In this document: in pieces, positions 51,641 through 64,000 of the stretch
Position numbering within the stretch: the stretch's first letter is position 1
How the letters are laid out: every line of letters begins with the position of its first letter
Assembly: GCF_043290135.1 (NCBI RefSeq)
Contig: NC_134707.1
Coordinates: 81,424,987-81,488,986 of the forward strand
Length of the DNA stretch: 64,000 nt
Reading direction: 5' to 3'
Source: Rhipicephalus microplus
Lineage: Eukaryota > Arthropoda > Arachnida > Ixodida > Ixodidae
Translations under genes and position numbers: made by a program
Notes under the pieces: model-generated
What the model saw: only the letters and a program-made list of their open reading frames with translations
Told to the model about the DNA's origin: nothing
Database searches by the model: none

Positions 51641-54600
51641 AGGGGTCATGATATTTGCCGTGTGACATCTTTGTCCTTACAACAACACTACGCTTCAGAC
51701 GTTCTCTGCAGCACTGTGGACGCTACAGGCCCCTCAGCCAATAGGAAGGGTGCTTAGCCCCTCCACATGTATTCATTAGCACCATGTCGTCTGCCCACTG
51801 CAGTTATTATGGCTAGCTTACTGACTTAAAAATGCAGCAAAGCTATCAAAGAACCCAAGAAACTCGAAACGTCGTATAAACTTCTCGAAACGACTAGAAA
51901 GGGGCCACGTCTGCTGCCACCGGGTGGCACGAACCTTTTGAGGGCCAACACGCCCGGTTCACCCAAAAGCCGCCTAAAACCAGCTTGACTTGGCTTAAAA
52001 TGTATGGATAGACGGCGACAGAATCACTCTGTTGGACATTTTTGGGGGACGTTTAGGTGGTGGGAACGAAAGGTCTACCGTAAGGTTCCTCACTAACTTG
52101 TGAGGATCTTTACCATGCGGTGGTTATTTGTCCGTGGTCTTTGCTTGGCCGAGAGCCGTATGCATTCACGAGAACCACCTCTGCGCATGGATACGTGGTC
52201 TCATTCTGTATTACTGTCTATAAGCATGTGGTAACGACTTGCCCGATCATGAACACCGTGTGTTATGCTACTTGCGGATGTATGCCGTTCGTGTATGTCT
52301 GGTAAGTGCGTGTGTTGCGCAAGGATCAATGTGTCGCTTGGGTGAAGTGTATGCTTGTGCCAAAACTTTCATTGAAGCTTCGTCTTGCGTATCTGCGTGA
52401 GACAGATACGAAATGCACAAGTTGGAAGCGATGGAATATTAGCAGGCGTTCGCACGACGTTATTTTCCAAGTGGCTTAAATATGCTGTCGCCGATGACGA
52501 TAACCGGTTTTCTAAGCTATGTCTGTTCTTGTGGGTGGATACAAAGAAAAAAGGAAATAAAATTAAAAATATGCTGGGAGCACTATAAATCTCCGCTCAA
52601 AATTGCCACCTTAAGCGTCTTCTTGAAAGTAAGCAGTGCCGCAAGGCAGTTGTGTCTTGCGGTGAAGTGCACGCAATGTATTGCGGTAAAGCATACATAT
52701 TGCGCGTGCTCGTGTGTAAATTGGAAATGTAGCACTGATATTGGGCCTCGTGTGTGCACCTAAATTGTACACGCGCTATCCTCTGCCTAATCAGTGACGA
52801 TGCGGCAGTCAGTATTGTCATCATCTTCAGCTTGTGTACCAAGCCCAGAACAATTTACCTAGTAAAATACATTTTGTGGCAGGCAATTCGCAGGGCATTC
52901 ATATTTTAGTTCATTGCAGGATTAATTCCAATAGGTTGCATGGCACCTTCAAATAAACGAAACATGCATTCAAGAGGCTTCAGTCGTACTTCAAAATTTG
53001 TGCCATGCCTCAAATTCAAAATGATTATAATAGAAATATATACTAAGGCTGGGTGTAGATTACCATTCACAATTCAATTGCCACTCATATTTTAGAAACT
53101 TAGAAATATACACGCACAATTACACGCACAGTTTACAAGAAATAAATGTGAAACATATGTCGTGCCAGAACTGGTTTGAGGAAACTGGTTATGACCCGAC
53201 ATGATAGTGCATGTTCGAACGTCTTACATGGTCTGCTTGTTGGCAAAATGTGGTGGTAATTAGGTAAGTGCCTGTAGGGATCTGCACCAAGAGGCAAAAC
53301 CTCCTACATCTTTTTCAAAAATTTCATTATTTGTGTCAAGCATGCGTGCATTTTTCGTTGTTGTGTTCTCTCAGGAAGCAAGTTTATGGCATGCGCTTGA
53401 AACCCATACGTTACCCGTTGCGATTTGGAGATGTCATCACAGTGGACGTGGATGTGCAATGTAGTTGAAAAAGTTGCTGGACACAAAGTTTCTTAACAAT
53501 TCGAACCCGCTTATACTACAAAAGCTACCACGTGACTTCAGTCAAATGGTTTCTAACTGTTGTGTTTAATGTCAGGTAAAAGTAATAATGAGCTAGTTGT
53601 GCTTGGACAACAGTCTTGCTTGACTGAATGTATTAAAATACAGTAATTTAGTACCTGCATATCAAACTGACCATTTAGATATTTTTTTTAATTTGTGGTC
53701 CTATTTGTTACAGTTTATTTTCAAAATATTTCATACTGGGTGGTTAAGTTTTAAGTCCATACAGTGGGCAAACTTCATCACCAGTACCGCATGCTGTACA
53801 ATCACTGTTACTTCTCCTAGAAGGCATGGTGTTCCACTATTCCGATATGTCTCGGCTGGGCTTCTTGATCTCGAGGACTGTACATGTCAAACAGTTTGCC
53901 AAGTGTAACTACTTACTCCCCCATAAGTCTAAATTTTGTCGAGCCATAATAAATAATGGGCAGTAAGGACCAGTTACAAAACCCTTTTTTTATGAACCGT
54001 TCATTAATCAGGAACCTAACAATTCTGTACATAAACGATGACAGCAAACACTTCTCCACACGTTGAACGATTAGGTTGTACTAATAAAAGCATTAACATA
54101 ATCAGACCTCCTTTTTTTTTGGTAAGTAAATAGAATGCATAAAAAGTCTTACTAGTCCGTGCTTCAATATTGTAGCTAAACTATCTATCACTGAAAGCCA
54201 GAGTCATTTACAAATACCATGTGAATTCCCGGAAAGTGCTAGGTAGCTTGATATAAATTGGAGGTGTCTGCAGAAAAGCAAAAAGCCTACGTTTATGTTG
54301 AGCAGATGTCCAAGTGAACGTGCATGCGTGCATGCTTCATGACCTGATTCCCTGTGACATGTGGTGCAACAGCTCTAGCTTAAAAGCTTCAGGTGGCTTT
54401 TATGCTGCTCCAAGGAGATTTTAGTTGCTCCACAAGCTCCGGAAATGCCTTTCATGAGTCACGTCACTGTGCCTGTTAAGTCTTTAAAAAACAGGTTTAA
54501 ACGGGACGCTAAATTTTTTTTCAGGGGTGAGTAGCAGAGAGCATTACTTCATTAAAGTCTTCAATTTTATTATCATAGCACTGAGGCTTACAGGTATGTT

Positions 54601-56749
54601 AAATGAGTATGGTCACTTGTGTAACACCTCAGAGGTCAATAATTTTTTATGGTTGACAGCAAGGTATGCATGAAACAGGATTATGCAAATTGCAGAAATA
54701 GAAGTAATGAAGTTGTCGAGAAGACTTTGTTAAGAGTACATTTACAGGCTTCATGCTGAATTTGCTTTCTAGCAGCGTGAATTTACTTTTACTCATGCTT
54801 CCGATGGCATTATTGCACTTCATAAGCACTGGTTTTATGCACTGCACGTGACGATCTTGTTTTTTCAAGGTTCATGTACTGATTAAAAAGTAGAGGATCA
54901 AGAAACTTACATGCTGTCTTAAGGCATAATCAGGCTCACCAGAGAGGTAATTGGTGACATTTTAGTGAGTTGTATGTGGGAGTACATAACATCATAGTAT
55001 TCTCGCAATGTACATAATATTATAGTATTCTTGCAATGCTGTAGCTTTATTTGTGTAACGATTGGAGCTTCTTTTCCTGTTAGAAATTCCTGCCAAGCAA
55101 ACAAGTTCCAACAGCAGGATTGGCCCTTGGATTAAGCAGGTGGTAAGAGAGAGCTTATTCACAAGCCCTTCAAGAGTACCCACTGAAGGAACCAGTACCT
55201 ATAGGGCAAAACTTCCAGTGCACCAAGAAGGGCAAGGGAGGACGGTGCAGGTTTACATTTCAGGAGGGTATCTTCTGGACATCATCCTTCTCTAGCCACA
55301 AGCTTGTATGGCCAATGTTTAGCCGGTATAAATGTTGCTTCTCTATTGCAAGATAGTGCACCATATACCTTTTGAGTGTCTCCTTACCACAAGCCCTTAC
55401 ATTAGCCTAAAAATATTTTTTTTCCACGGTGCCCTTTTTTTGTACCAAACAGTTGTCTCAATCAACAATATGAACATTGTGACAGTCTACCTGGTCCCAC
55501 CGAGTTGGCTCCAGCCATCACGATGTATACTCCTCTCAAAATGTAAGACACTGCAAAATCATAGCCCAGTGTGCGTGCATAGGACCTTGAACATGTAAGC
55601 AGTGACCACTTCTCTTGTGTTCTCTGTACTGGCGCATGCTTGTCTCACATCTGTTCAAGATTGTGACAGTGAAATTAGTTATGACAATGCTGTCTCCGAG
55701 GTAAGACTGTGTACACATTCAGGAACACCATGATGGAGCGAGCAGATGTTGATATCAAACGTTGTAATAAACTTTCAACACCAAGGTGATATAAGCACAC
55801 TTGCATTAATTTATTGCACAATTTATTGAGGCAGACATCGCACCGCTAAGCCTAGCTGTGATCTCTTTTCGTTATTGTCTACATAGTTTTCCCATTGGTC
55901 ACAGTGCAGGAAGAAAAATTTCTTTGTGGTAGCACCATATTTTAAGCTTGCATGACTCCAATGAAGCACTGTGCAAACAGATATATTAAAAATGTCAGTA
56001 CTTCGTGCCCTATAAATGGTGAACTGGTTGTCACATTCAGCCGGTGATCCTGCAGGAGCTCTAGCATATACTCTAAGGTTATTTTGAATCAACAATGCCT
56101 CATACAATCGTTTAACGATGTTTGATAATGGGCAAGAGGGTGCATAGCTTCAGGGAGGTAATTAAGCTAAGAGAGAAAATTCTATATTCTAAGCACCACA
56201 GGAAAAATTAAAAAGCTCAGGGAAAGAGCGTCACTTCCAACTGAACTACAGAAAATATTTACACCGCACCACACATTCGCATCGTCTATAATTTCCCCTA
56301 ATAATGTTATACCAACCAGCTCAACAACAAATACGTCCAAAGTAATGAAGTGCAGAATGACACTCGCCTAAGACAAGAAACAGAGGACGCGATTTAACTG
56401 CCATCTATCTTTATTTGTGCAGGGTGTCTACCAATTTGGAAAAGTCGGGGAATCGGGGCCTTGCTGGAAAACTGGGGGAACTTTGGTAAAACCTGGCCAA
56501 TTCATGGAAACTGACGGCAGGCTTTGCCACCATCACAAAAATAAGCATTACCCTTGATCAATATAAAAAGGTCACTCTTTCGACTGCAGCTTAGTGAACA
56601 GCTAGAAGAGGCCTGAGAAAAAGAGAATGCATAACCGTTTCTTCTTAGTGTACAAAGAAAAAGATACACCGCCCAAAATAGCACAGTTTATTGACGTTTG
56701 GGCACCCGATATTGTTCTGAATGACAGCCATGAGAATAATACATCGTAT
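51641..56749. other. Long intergenic or intronic DNA, no recognised gene
   Basis: AT content rises through this stretch. Frames are short and without domains. The only coding-like trace is at about 55083-55142, where a pyrimidine-rich acceptor (CTTCTTTTCCTGTTAG) precedes 60 open bases that end in a good donor context (CAGGTG then GTAAGAG). A single motif pair is weak evidence. Around 56418-56510 a stretch with GTGTCTACCAATTTGG and GAAAACTGGGGGAAC resembles a dispersed repeat that I cannot name. Confidence 0.4.
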
Positions 56750-57145
56750 TTAAGTATGACTAGATGCGTGATGTAAGCACCAAAAGTATATGGTTAGCGT
56801 TCCATAAATCTTATTGAGGATACGTGCATCTGTGTGCATGTGCTGGGATTCCAGGTGCCGGCATGATGCAAGCTTGTTTTCTTCGACCAGAACACGGTTG
56901 CTTCACCAGTCAATTTGAAAGCCTGTATATTCCACATGTTCAGCGAAGGCATTCAAGGCCACCCATGATTTGGTGACTTCATATGCGTGTTGTTTAACTC
57001 TTTCATTGAAATCACAGGTCTCATAGACTGACATGTAACACTCGTGGCAGACTACAGTGTTAACAAGGCTACGAAAATTTCCACTCGGCAGCTTGTTCTT
57101 CCCATTGACCAAAGCATTCCTTTGTTTCCATGTTGGTACATGCAC
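56750..57145 (-). pseudogene. Penelope-like GIY-YIG domain remnant, reverse strand
   Basis: The reverse-strand frame 56903-57145 reads VVCHECYMSVYETCDFNERV, KQHAYEVTKSW and ALNAFAEHVEYTGFQIDW. The Cys-X2-Cys then Y-x-V-Y-E-T pattern, an R/K-QH helix and AEHVEYTGFQIDW correspond to the C-terminal nuclease domain of Penelope-like elements (usual form YVGET and AEHxxxTGHxIDW). Past a stop, RVLVEE and HLESQHMHT continue to about 56800. The key YIG box has mutated to MSVY, so it is dead. Confidence 0.55.
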
Positions 57146-57809
57146 TATTTTGATGTATGTTCCTTGTACATATCACATACCGTATCTCACTTTCCAAGCA
57201 CAGCATATCCCACATCGGTAAATTTCTGCATATTTGTCGTGGCCACGATTTCGGCTTGGCTTGAAGGCCTTTTAGTTAGGTGCTTATGTTAGAACTGCCA
57301 TCATAAGAGGTTAGCTGGGCTATGTCATGTCTTTTATAATGTTACTGCTATTATTATTATTGGCGATGCAGCTGCAAACGTCCTCCGCTATGCACTTATC
57401 GCAGATTTTTCAAGAGTAGCAAACTCTCTTCTCATTTCATTTTCTTCAGATGGTGTTGATAAATCTATGAGTACTTTTTTAGCATTATATTCATAGAAGA
57501 GTACGTAAACGAAGGTACCACAAAGGTAACCAAAACACGCAACTTAGCTTCACAAAAAAAGTCTACTGGCTTTTTCAGCTTGTCTTTGTTGTACATACAT
57601 GGTCACTCCTCACAATGGTGTTCATGCTGTCTGAGACGCATCTGTAAGCTAAGTTGCATGTTTTGGTTGCTGACAAGGAAGGCTTCTTTTTAACTCTTGA
57701 TGGCTCTATGTATAATGATAAGGTAGCCACTGGTTTGGAAAAAAGCTGAATAAATCCTTTTCTGAGCAACTGCAACCAATCAATTTATCTGAATAGACAC
57801 GCATCTTCA
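57146..57809. other. AT-rich DNA, no feature assigned
   Basis: It may hold eroded ends of the flanking retroelement fragments. No motif is clear on either strand. Confidence 0.3.
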
Positions 57810-58740
57810 CTTTCACATGTAAAGTCTGGTGTTCCCCAGGGATCAATCCTGGGACCATTTTTGTTTCTCATTTACATCAATGACATCGGACATGGTTTAT
57901 CATCTACTACCAGATTATTTACATATAACTACATCATTTATAGAAAAATTGACAGCACCCAAGCTAACGAGTCAATATAGTTGGACCTTAATAAAGTCGC
58001 ATTTTGGTGTTACCAGTGGCAAATGCAAATTAACACTTCCAAAACAAAGGCCATCACATTTACAAGAGCACATAAAACAGACATGAGTCAATCTGAAATT
58101 CAAGCTGTCTCTATTGAAAAAGTATCCCTGTTTAAATATCTTGGAATTCATTTATCTTCTGACTTATCTTAGAATAAGCGCATCAATACTAGTAAGGTGT
58201 CAAAAGCACTTGTATTTATTAAAAGAAACCTTTACTTGGTGAACTATACCACTAAAATGCTAGCGTACACTACACTTGTCCGTTCAAAGATAGCATTCAT
58301 CATCTAGAACCCACATCAATCATATCTCATCGATTAACTAAAGTGAATACAAAATGAAGCAGCAGGATTTATGGCCAAGTAGTATTCTCGTAACTGCAGC
58401 ACTACAGATATTACATGCTCACTTTCATTATCCCTTCTTGAAAAACGCACACGGCGTCACTGCTGTTGCATTTTCATACATTTTATCATAGTAAATCTGC
58501 CCACGTGAAGCTTGCACAAACACACCTCATAATACTTCTAAACATATTGATCACGAATTCAAAATGCAGCCTTTTTTGGCACGCACAATTATGTATCAAC
58601 ACTCACCATTACTACGAGCCATACATCACTGGAACACACTGCCGCGCGACATCGCTTGATTCATTGATCATGCCGCTTTTGTAAACCCATTCAATATTTT
58701 CTTGCACATATGACTTACCTATCTGTGTGAGTTTGTAAGT
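57810..58740 (+). pseudogene. CR1/L2-group reverse transcriptase fragment
   Basis: Motif B reads SGVPQGSILGPFLFLIYIND near 57826-57885, in two adjoining frames. The catalytic box has decayed to YNYIIYRKI. KVAFWCYQWQMQINTSKTK and LFKYLGIHLSSDLS follow (57981-58172), then IKRNLYLVNYTTKMLAYTTL after a stop and a C-terminal tail to about 58690. Motif order matches ORF2 of the reverse-strand element at 35966-40260, so both belong to the same group. It is 5'-truncated with many stops. Confidence 0.7.
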
Positions 58741-59546
58741 AGATGTATGTGCTTATTTTTACTCTTCTTTCATTGTAAATGTATTCTTTCCCCAAAGATA
58801 ATAGTCTATCTTGGGATACTTCAACGCAAAAATTTTGGTCTGTCTGTCAGCAAAAGGCTCAAGTACGACCACATCCACAGCATCCACCAGTATTGCTCAA
58901 CTTTCTGCGTTCATACTTGTACGATTGTCAATAAAAAGCAAACATTGAGCATATTTGAGGCACAATATCAACACGTCGATATTCTGCACTGTGTTTCTTT
59001 ATAATAGAAAAGGCATAAATAAGTAATTCAAAGCACTGCAGATGACAATGCGACGCTTCGCACGAAAACGCGAGTTTCCTACGCTTTGCTAAGACGATAC
59101 TATGTGCCACCTATCTTGAAATCTACGAAATATGGCCTCCAAGATTGCACGCATACTGCGTGCTCTCTATAACAAAGGCCATCCTTTCGTTTTCTGAGAT
59201 TACCGCCAGATGGCGCTCATGTCTCACGCAACACCTCCAGGATCCCATTAACCAGTTTTCCCGTGCAAAACATCAAATGAATGTTTCATTCTATTCACTC
59301 TTTTCAGGCGAAAGACGATAGTCTTTCGACGACATTTTCAGTCAAATATGCAGATACGGGGCCAATTTTTTTCATGGCAATTTTCTGTATATATATTTTT
59401 TCGTACTATAGCTGTGTCTCTCTCCCTGAGTTTTCATTCCTGCCACATTTTTTTTCACCTTTTGCATCTTTGTCTATGGAACTGTATTTTACTTTGTTTA
59501 CCATTTTAATTTTATAATGACAATGTTCCAATTTGCAAATTTATTG
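58741..59546. other. AT-rich DNA, no feature assigned
   Basis: No gene or recognised repeat. Includes the region before the Ruka TSD at 59533-59546. Confidence 0.3.
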
Positions 59547-59790
59547 ATGATTTGATTGATTTGTGGGGTTTAGCGTCCCAAAACCACCATATGATTATGA
59601 GAGACGCCGTAGTGGAGGACTCCAAAAATTTCGACCACCTGGGGTTCTTTAACGTGCACCCAAATCTGAGCACACGGACCTACAACATTTCCGCCTCCAT
59701 CGGGAATGCGGCCGCCGCAGCCGGCATTCCATGCCGCGACCTACGCGTCAGCAGCCGAACACTTTAGCCACTAGGCCACCATGGCGGGGC
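59547..59790 (-). mobile_element. Ruka-like tick SINE, full length, reverse strand
   Basis: The plus strand begins ATGATTTGATTGATTTGTGG and continues AACCACCATATGATTATGAG, CCACCTGGGGTTCTTTAACG, GCCTCCATCGGGAATG, ending in the reverse complement of the tRNA head (CACTTTAGCCACTAGGCCACC). It is flanked by identical TTGCAAATTTATTG at 59533-59546 and 59791-59804. Confidence 0.93.
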
Positions 59791-59804
59791 TTGCAAATTT
59801 ATTG

Positions 59805-60599
59805 TATAACTAAAACCCCCTAATGCTCGAATGGGTCTTTAGGGTATATATGAAAAAAAAAGTGTTGATGCAAAAAGCGGGCGTCTGAATGAATAAGTTC
59901 ATGCCCTGTTACTAACGCTTAATTGGGAACGCGTAGCGGCAAGTGTGAAAAAATCAAAAAGGCAAGAACTATCAGTTTTTATTTCTGTGAAGATTCATGT
60001 TGCCACTAAGAGCTGTTGTTTCACAAAAAGACACTTGGTAAATAAATGTTTCAGAGTATATTCAAAGAAAATTGGAGGGTTTGAAAACTTGTGATCTGCC
60101 AAGAATTTCCATCTCAGAATCTGTCATCTTATTACTAAGTGAACAACCTACTTTGTGCCGCAAAACATTCGGTATAGACTTATTTATATTATTGTTTTTC
60201 CCAATGTGAAGGTTTGAAGTGTATAAAGCAGTGCATGAGAGAATATAACGATGAGTTGTTGTTTCAGTGCCAGTGTGGCATTTCTATTGCGTCATTTTTA
60301 GAGCTCATGAAGGCTACCTAAATTCTATCGTTATGTCTTGGAAGGGAAATAATTTTGTCCAAAAATCTGTCATTTGCATTGACTTATGAATATTGTGAAT
60401 ATACCTGTAATTAGTTCTATTTTTATTGGGTATGTAGACGGGCAGCTTCAAAAGCATTTCAATTGGTTATCATCACACCCTGATTGATATGTCCTTGACT
60501 TCTTAGATCTACTGGACATTAACGTTTGCTCTGTACTGGTTGCTAATATAAAGGAAGATTTTAAGGAAAACGGGATGTCAGCATGTCACTTTGGAGTTG
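59805..60599. other. AT-rich DNA, possibly decayed Penelope RT
   Basis: Lies directly upstream of a Penelope C-terminal fragment in the same orientation. I could not recover RT motifs. A TCTACTGGACATTAACGTT stretch around 60510-60528 could be a trace. Confidence 0.3.
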
Positions 60600-61290
60600 C
60601 AGGAAATTGATGAGCTATAGTTTCTCGATTTAAGACAGGCTTTCGTCAAATATCACAATTGTAGCAATACCAACCTAGATTCATAAAGCCAATTCTGAAT
60701 TTTAATTCTGGCCACTCAAAATCATACAGGGAGCCATTGCGTCAACTGTGCTGGATGCCGCTCTTCAGAAGTTACGCGAGCACCTTATGGCACATGCATT
60801 TTATTCACAAGTTGCTTGCCTTGCAAATTCTGGCTTTCCGAATGACGTGATTTGCTCCTTGTCAGAAAAACTTATTTCAAAGCTCAACTTATTTCAAGCT
60901 TCATCATTGTGATTCTAGTGAGCAAGAAATGAGCAAGAAAAAGAGGCAGGCAGTTATCCCATACACACACAGGATAGCGCATGGTTTAAAAAATGTTGGT
61001 GCTCGTTATGGCATAAACATGTCATTCTCAGCACGTAATAAAGTCCATAATGTGTGTACTTTGGTGGATAGAGCGTTGTGTCAGCAGCCAGGGAAAGGGA
61101 ACAAATGTGTCTTCGATCATGTTTACAGATATGCTACTTGCACTACTGGCGTGGTTTATGGGATTCCACTGTCTTGCGGCTGCGAATATGTAGGTGAAAT
61201 GGCGAGTTACATAAACGTGCGCTTAGAAGAGCATGAGCTAATGTTATCAGATGCTGTAATCACGTCTCAAATTGGCAGCTTATTGTAGGC
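60600..61290 (+). pseudogene. Penelope-like element, RT C terminus and GIY-YIG remnant
   Basis: The first part reads GHSKSYREPLRQL-like and LANSGFPNDVICSLSEKLISKL in mixed frames (about 60710-60890). The open frame 60929-61288 then has KKKRQAVIPYTHRIAHGLKN and VGARYGINMSFSARNKVHNV, the linker typical of Penelope elements, followed by VVYGIPLSCGCEYVGEM and NVRLEEHELML, where the nuclease domain is recognisable as Y-G-I...Y-V-G...R-L-E-E-H. The QTG after YVG has become EMA. It is the third remnant of this class in the window, apparently a separate insertion. Confidence 0.7.
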
Positions 61291-63422
61291 CATGTAGATC
61301 TGTGCTCAGGACTGGGTAGAGATGCCCGAAAAAGTATTCTGGAATACAGATATCGAAATGTGTGGTTTGGAAGCATAAAATACAGATACTGAGTTAAATT
61401 TGTAACTGCTGCGACATAATATTTCTGCGATACTTTTGCAAAAAGACAAAAAAAAAGTATTCCGGAATACAGATACTAAAATACTTTTCTCTATGTCGGG
61501 GATAGTTATACTCCATACAGACATTTGTTATGTGCAGCATAATCTTTAAATGTGCAGTGCATTGAAACTTGCAAATGAAATTGATTTATTATATTATCGC
61601 CGTCCTCTGAGTGCCATTATGATATTAAAATGGATGCGCAGCTGTCTACTTAGCTCCAGGAATGTGCTTGTACCAATGAATACTTACCCTTTCTTAACGG
61701 CTCTGTAACTTTCGATGGCCTGATTATTTCCTACAGCCAACCAATTATTTAATGTACACTTTTTTGTGTCACTAGAAAGCTCGTAATTCAGAGTGTTTAA
61801 TCACGCATTGGCAACACAAAAAAGGCAATGAAACAGTTTTCACCTAACGTTGTTGCTGATGGAGTCTTATATGCAACACATGTTGCAAACAGTGGCCTAC
61901 AGCTGTTCACTGTATTGGTACCAAATTCTGCCATGACAGAGTGCATGAGCGAAATGCTGAAGAGATGGTGCGTGCATGCACTGTGGTTCAATGCAGGTTT
62001 TTTTTTTTTTTTGCTGTGGAGGAAGCTCCACTGCTGAGCATCAATTTCTTAACCTTTTGGGGGTTAATAGGATAAATGCATCCCTCTTTTTCCTCAGTAA
62101 AACTTTCTCTGCCACTTTACGATGCCATCAGCACAATGCCTTCCAGCTGTGGTGTACCAGAAACATTAGAGAAACTGAGAAACTATATATAGCCCGTTTA
62201 CAATGCATGGTATCAGTGATACGTTGAGTTTAAAATCATTTTGTTCTGTTAATACTTTTTCAGCCTGTGTAATATTGCGAACCAGGTAGCTAAAGTTCCA
62301 AATTTATGGTAATCTTCTGTTCAGAATTTTTAGATAATTTTAGCGTGCTGCTATGGATTATCTTTATAAATTGCAAAATTATATCTGCCTAAAATCGTTG
62401 TGGAAGTGCACTCGAATGAAAAATGGAGCAGTTTCTGGCATAGCCCAGCAACATAGCATACACGCATAACTGTTTTTTCATGTTTGATGGACGTCACAAA
62501 ACAGCACATTCTTTCATATTTTTTTACCATTATAAGGAGAGGCAATGAGATCAAAAGCTGTGGCTAAGACACTGTTGCTGAAATTTCGGGCCAATGGAAA
62601 AATATGGCAAAATTGCTGCTTCATACAGCCAGGAAGCCAAAGAGAACACAAATATTCAAGATCATCAAATCATGCAAGATATATGAGAAAAGCAAATAAG
62701 TCACACCTGGCGGCATTTGTAAACGCACTTGCATTCAGTTCATTGACACCACGTTGAAGTGGCTTGCCATGATTCATTACCACAATTTTAATTATGTGCG
62801 AAAATGAAGGCTTAACTGAGATGTTCGCCCTTATCCGTTGCAGAAACAAGACAAGACATGCGTAGGCACAGCTTCGTTGAATGTGAATGAAAAGCAATAT
62901 TCTCCTTTTTCTTTATTTTCTTATGAATGCGTGCACTCTTTTGTGTCTGCTGTTTACTCCTTCTCTTCGTTGAGTTTCAATATTATCTACACCTACCCGC
63001 AAGACAGACACAAGCTGAAAGGGTTTGTGTATGTGAAGACCTTTGGACAGAGCTGCTAGACTCAACGCCACAGGCAGAGGCGCAGAATTGTGTAGAACAT
63101 CTGAAATTAAGGTTCACTGCAATGTTTTTCCCACAGCTTTAGAAGTGTTGCTCTGTATTGCTTCCATTGGGCCTTTTTGGGCAAGAAATTTGGCAGCAGA
63201 ATTGCAGCTTGAAACAATGTGACAGGTGTTGCCCCACTTATTCAAAGATGCTTCACGGGTCGATGAGCCACATGCGTCCCACTTTTTTCTCATAAATTGA
63301 TGGTCATATTTTAGTGAAGATTGTGTCACACTAGTTTAGGCATGAAGTTCTACACATTTTTCTTAATATGTGAAAAATATCGATGAACCCACGAAGCGTA
63401 AGTTAAACTGCATCATGAGCAA
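61291..63422. other. AT-rich DNA with a small repeated motif, no gene recognised
   Basis: AAAGTATTCTGGAATACAGA (61331-61350) and AAAGTATTCCGGAATACAGA (61454-61473) are direct copies about 123 bp apart; each contains the near-palindrome TATTCYGGAATA. The remaining frames (for example 61828-62037, 62838-63142) show no domains or consistent coding pattern. Confidence 0.35.

Positions 63423-64000
<578 letters not shown>

Noticed and set aside
56418..56510. Repeat-like GTGTCTACCAATTTGG / GAAAACTGGGGGAAC stretch
   Set aside because: It resembles a dispersed repeat seen in many animals, but I cannot name the family or find its ends here.

Overview
The window looks like repeat-rich nuclear DNA of a hard tick, probably a metastriate ixodid. 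The main clues are five copies of a tRNA-headed SINE that I recognise as the tick family Ruka, together with RTE/BovB-like, CR1/L2-like, I-clade and Penelope-like remnants typical of tick genomes. The species call is inference. I see no convincing intact host protein gene. Nearly every long reading frame belongs to a mobile element or is a translation of a tandem repeat.

Positions 1-27669 are a tandem array with a unit of about 230 bp. Each unit carries a 92-nt copy of an intron-containing tRNA-Ile(UAU) gene: A box, CU-UAU-A anticodon loop, 18-nt intron, B box, and a T-run terminator a few bases downstream. About 61 units lie in 1-15070, parts of three in 19850-20322, and about ten in 25424-27669. 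Most copies have decayed, but at least three (356, 8326, 26340) fold without mismatches. Four near-identical units carry a UUU anticodon. A Helentron-like insertion (924-1904) interrupts the array in one T-run.

The two gaps in the array are two full-length but degenerate non-LTR retrotransposons (15071-19849 and 20323-25423). They resemble the Tx1 lineage: zinc-knuckle ORF1, APE-type endonuclease and RT. Both sit at the same nucleotide of the tRNA gene, in the same orientation, flanked by 15-bp duplications of the D-arm/A-box sequence (CCAGTGGCGCAATTG). A third, much older copy starts at the equivalent position (27670). It is split by a foldback MITE, a Tc1/mariner-like transposon with long inverted repeats, and an RTE fragment with its own TSD, and ORF1-like sequence resumes at 31825 and 33040. 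This pairing of a tRNA-Ile(UAU) array with a site-specific LINE is the most interesting system in the window.

Positions 33.4-47 kb hold MITEs, Ruka SINEs, a Penelope-like GIY-YIG fragment, a reverse-strand CR1/L2-like LINE whose ORF1 carries a canonical 2A-like motif (GDVECNPGP), and a full-length I-clade LINE (41173-47015). The I-clade element has perfect 12-bp TSDs and two uninterrupted ORFs, but Asn where the motif-A catalytic Asp of the RT is expected. Positions 47-64 kb contain an inverted-repeat element, GC-rich palindromic DNA, a reverse-strand leucine-rich-repeat pseudogene, further Penelope and CR1/L2 remnants, a reverse-strand Ruka, and a 140-bp AT microsatellite within AT-rich DNA without recognisable genes.
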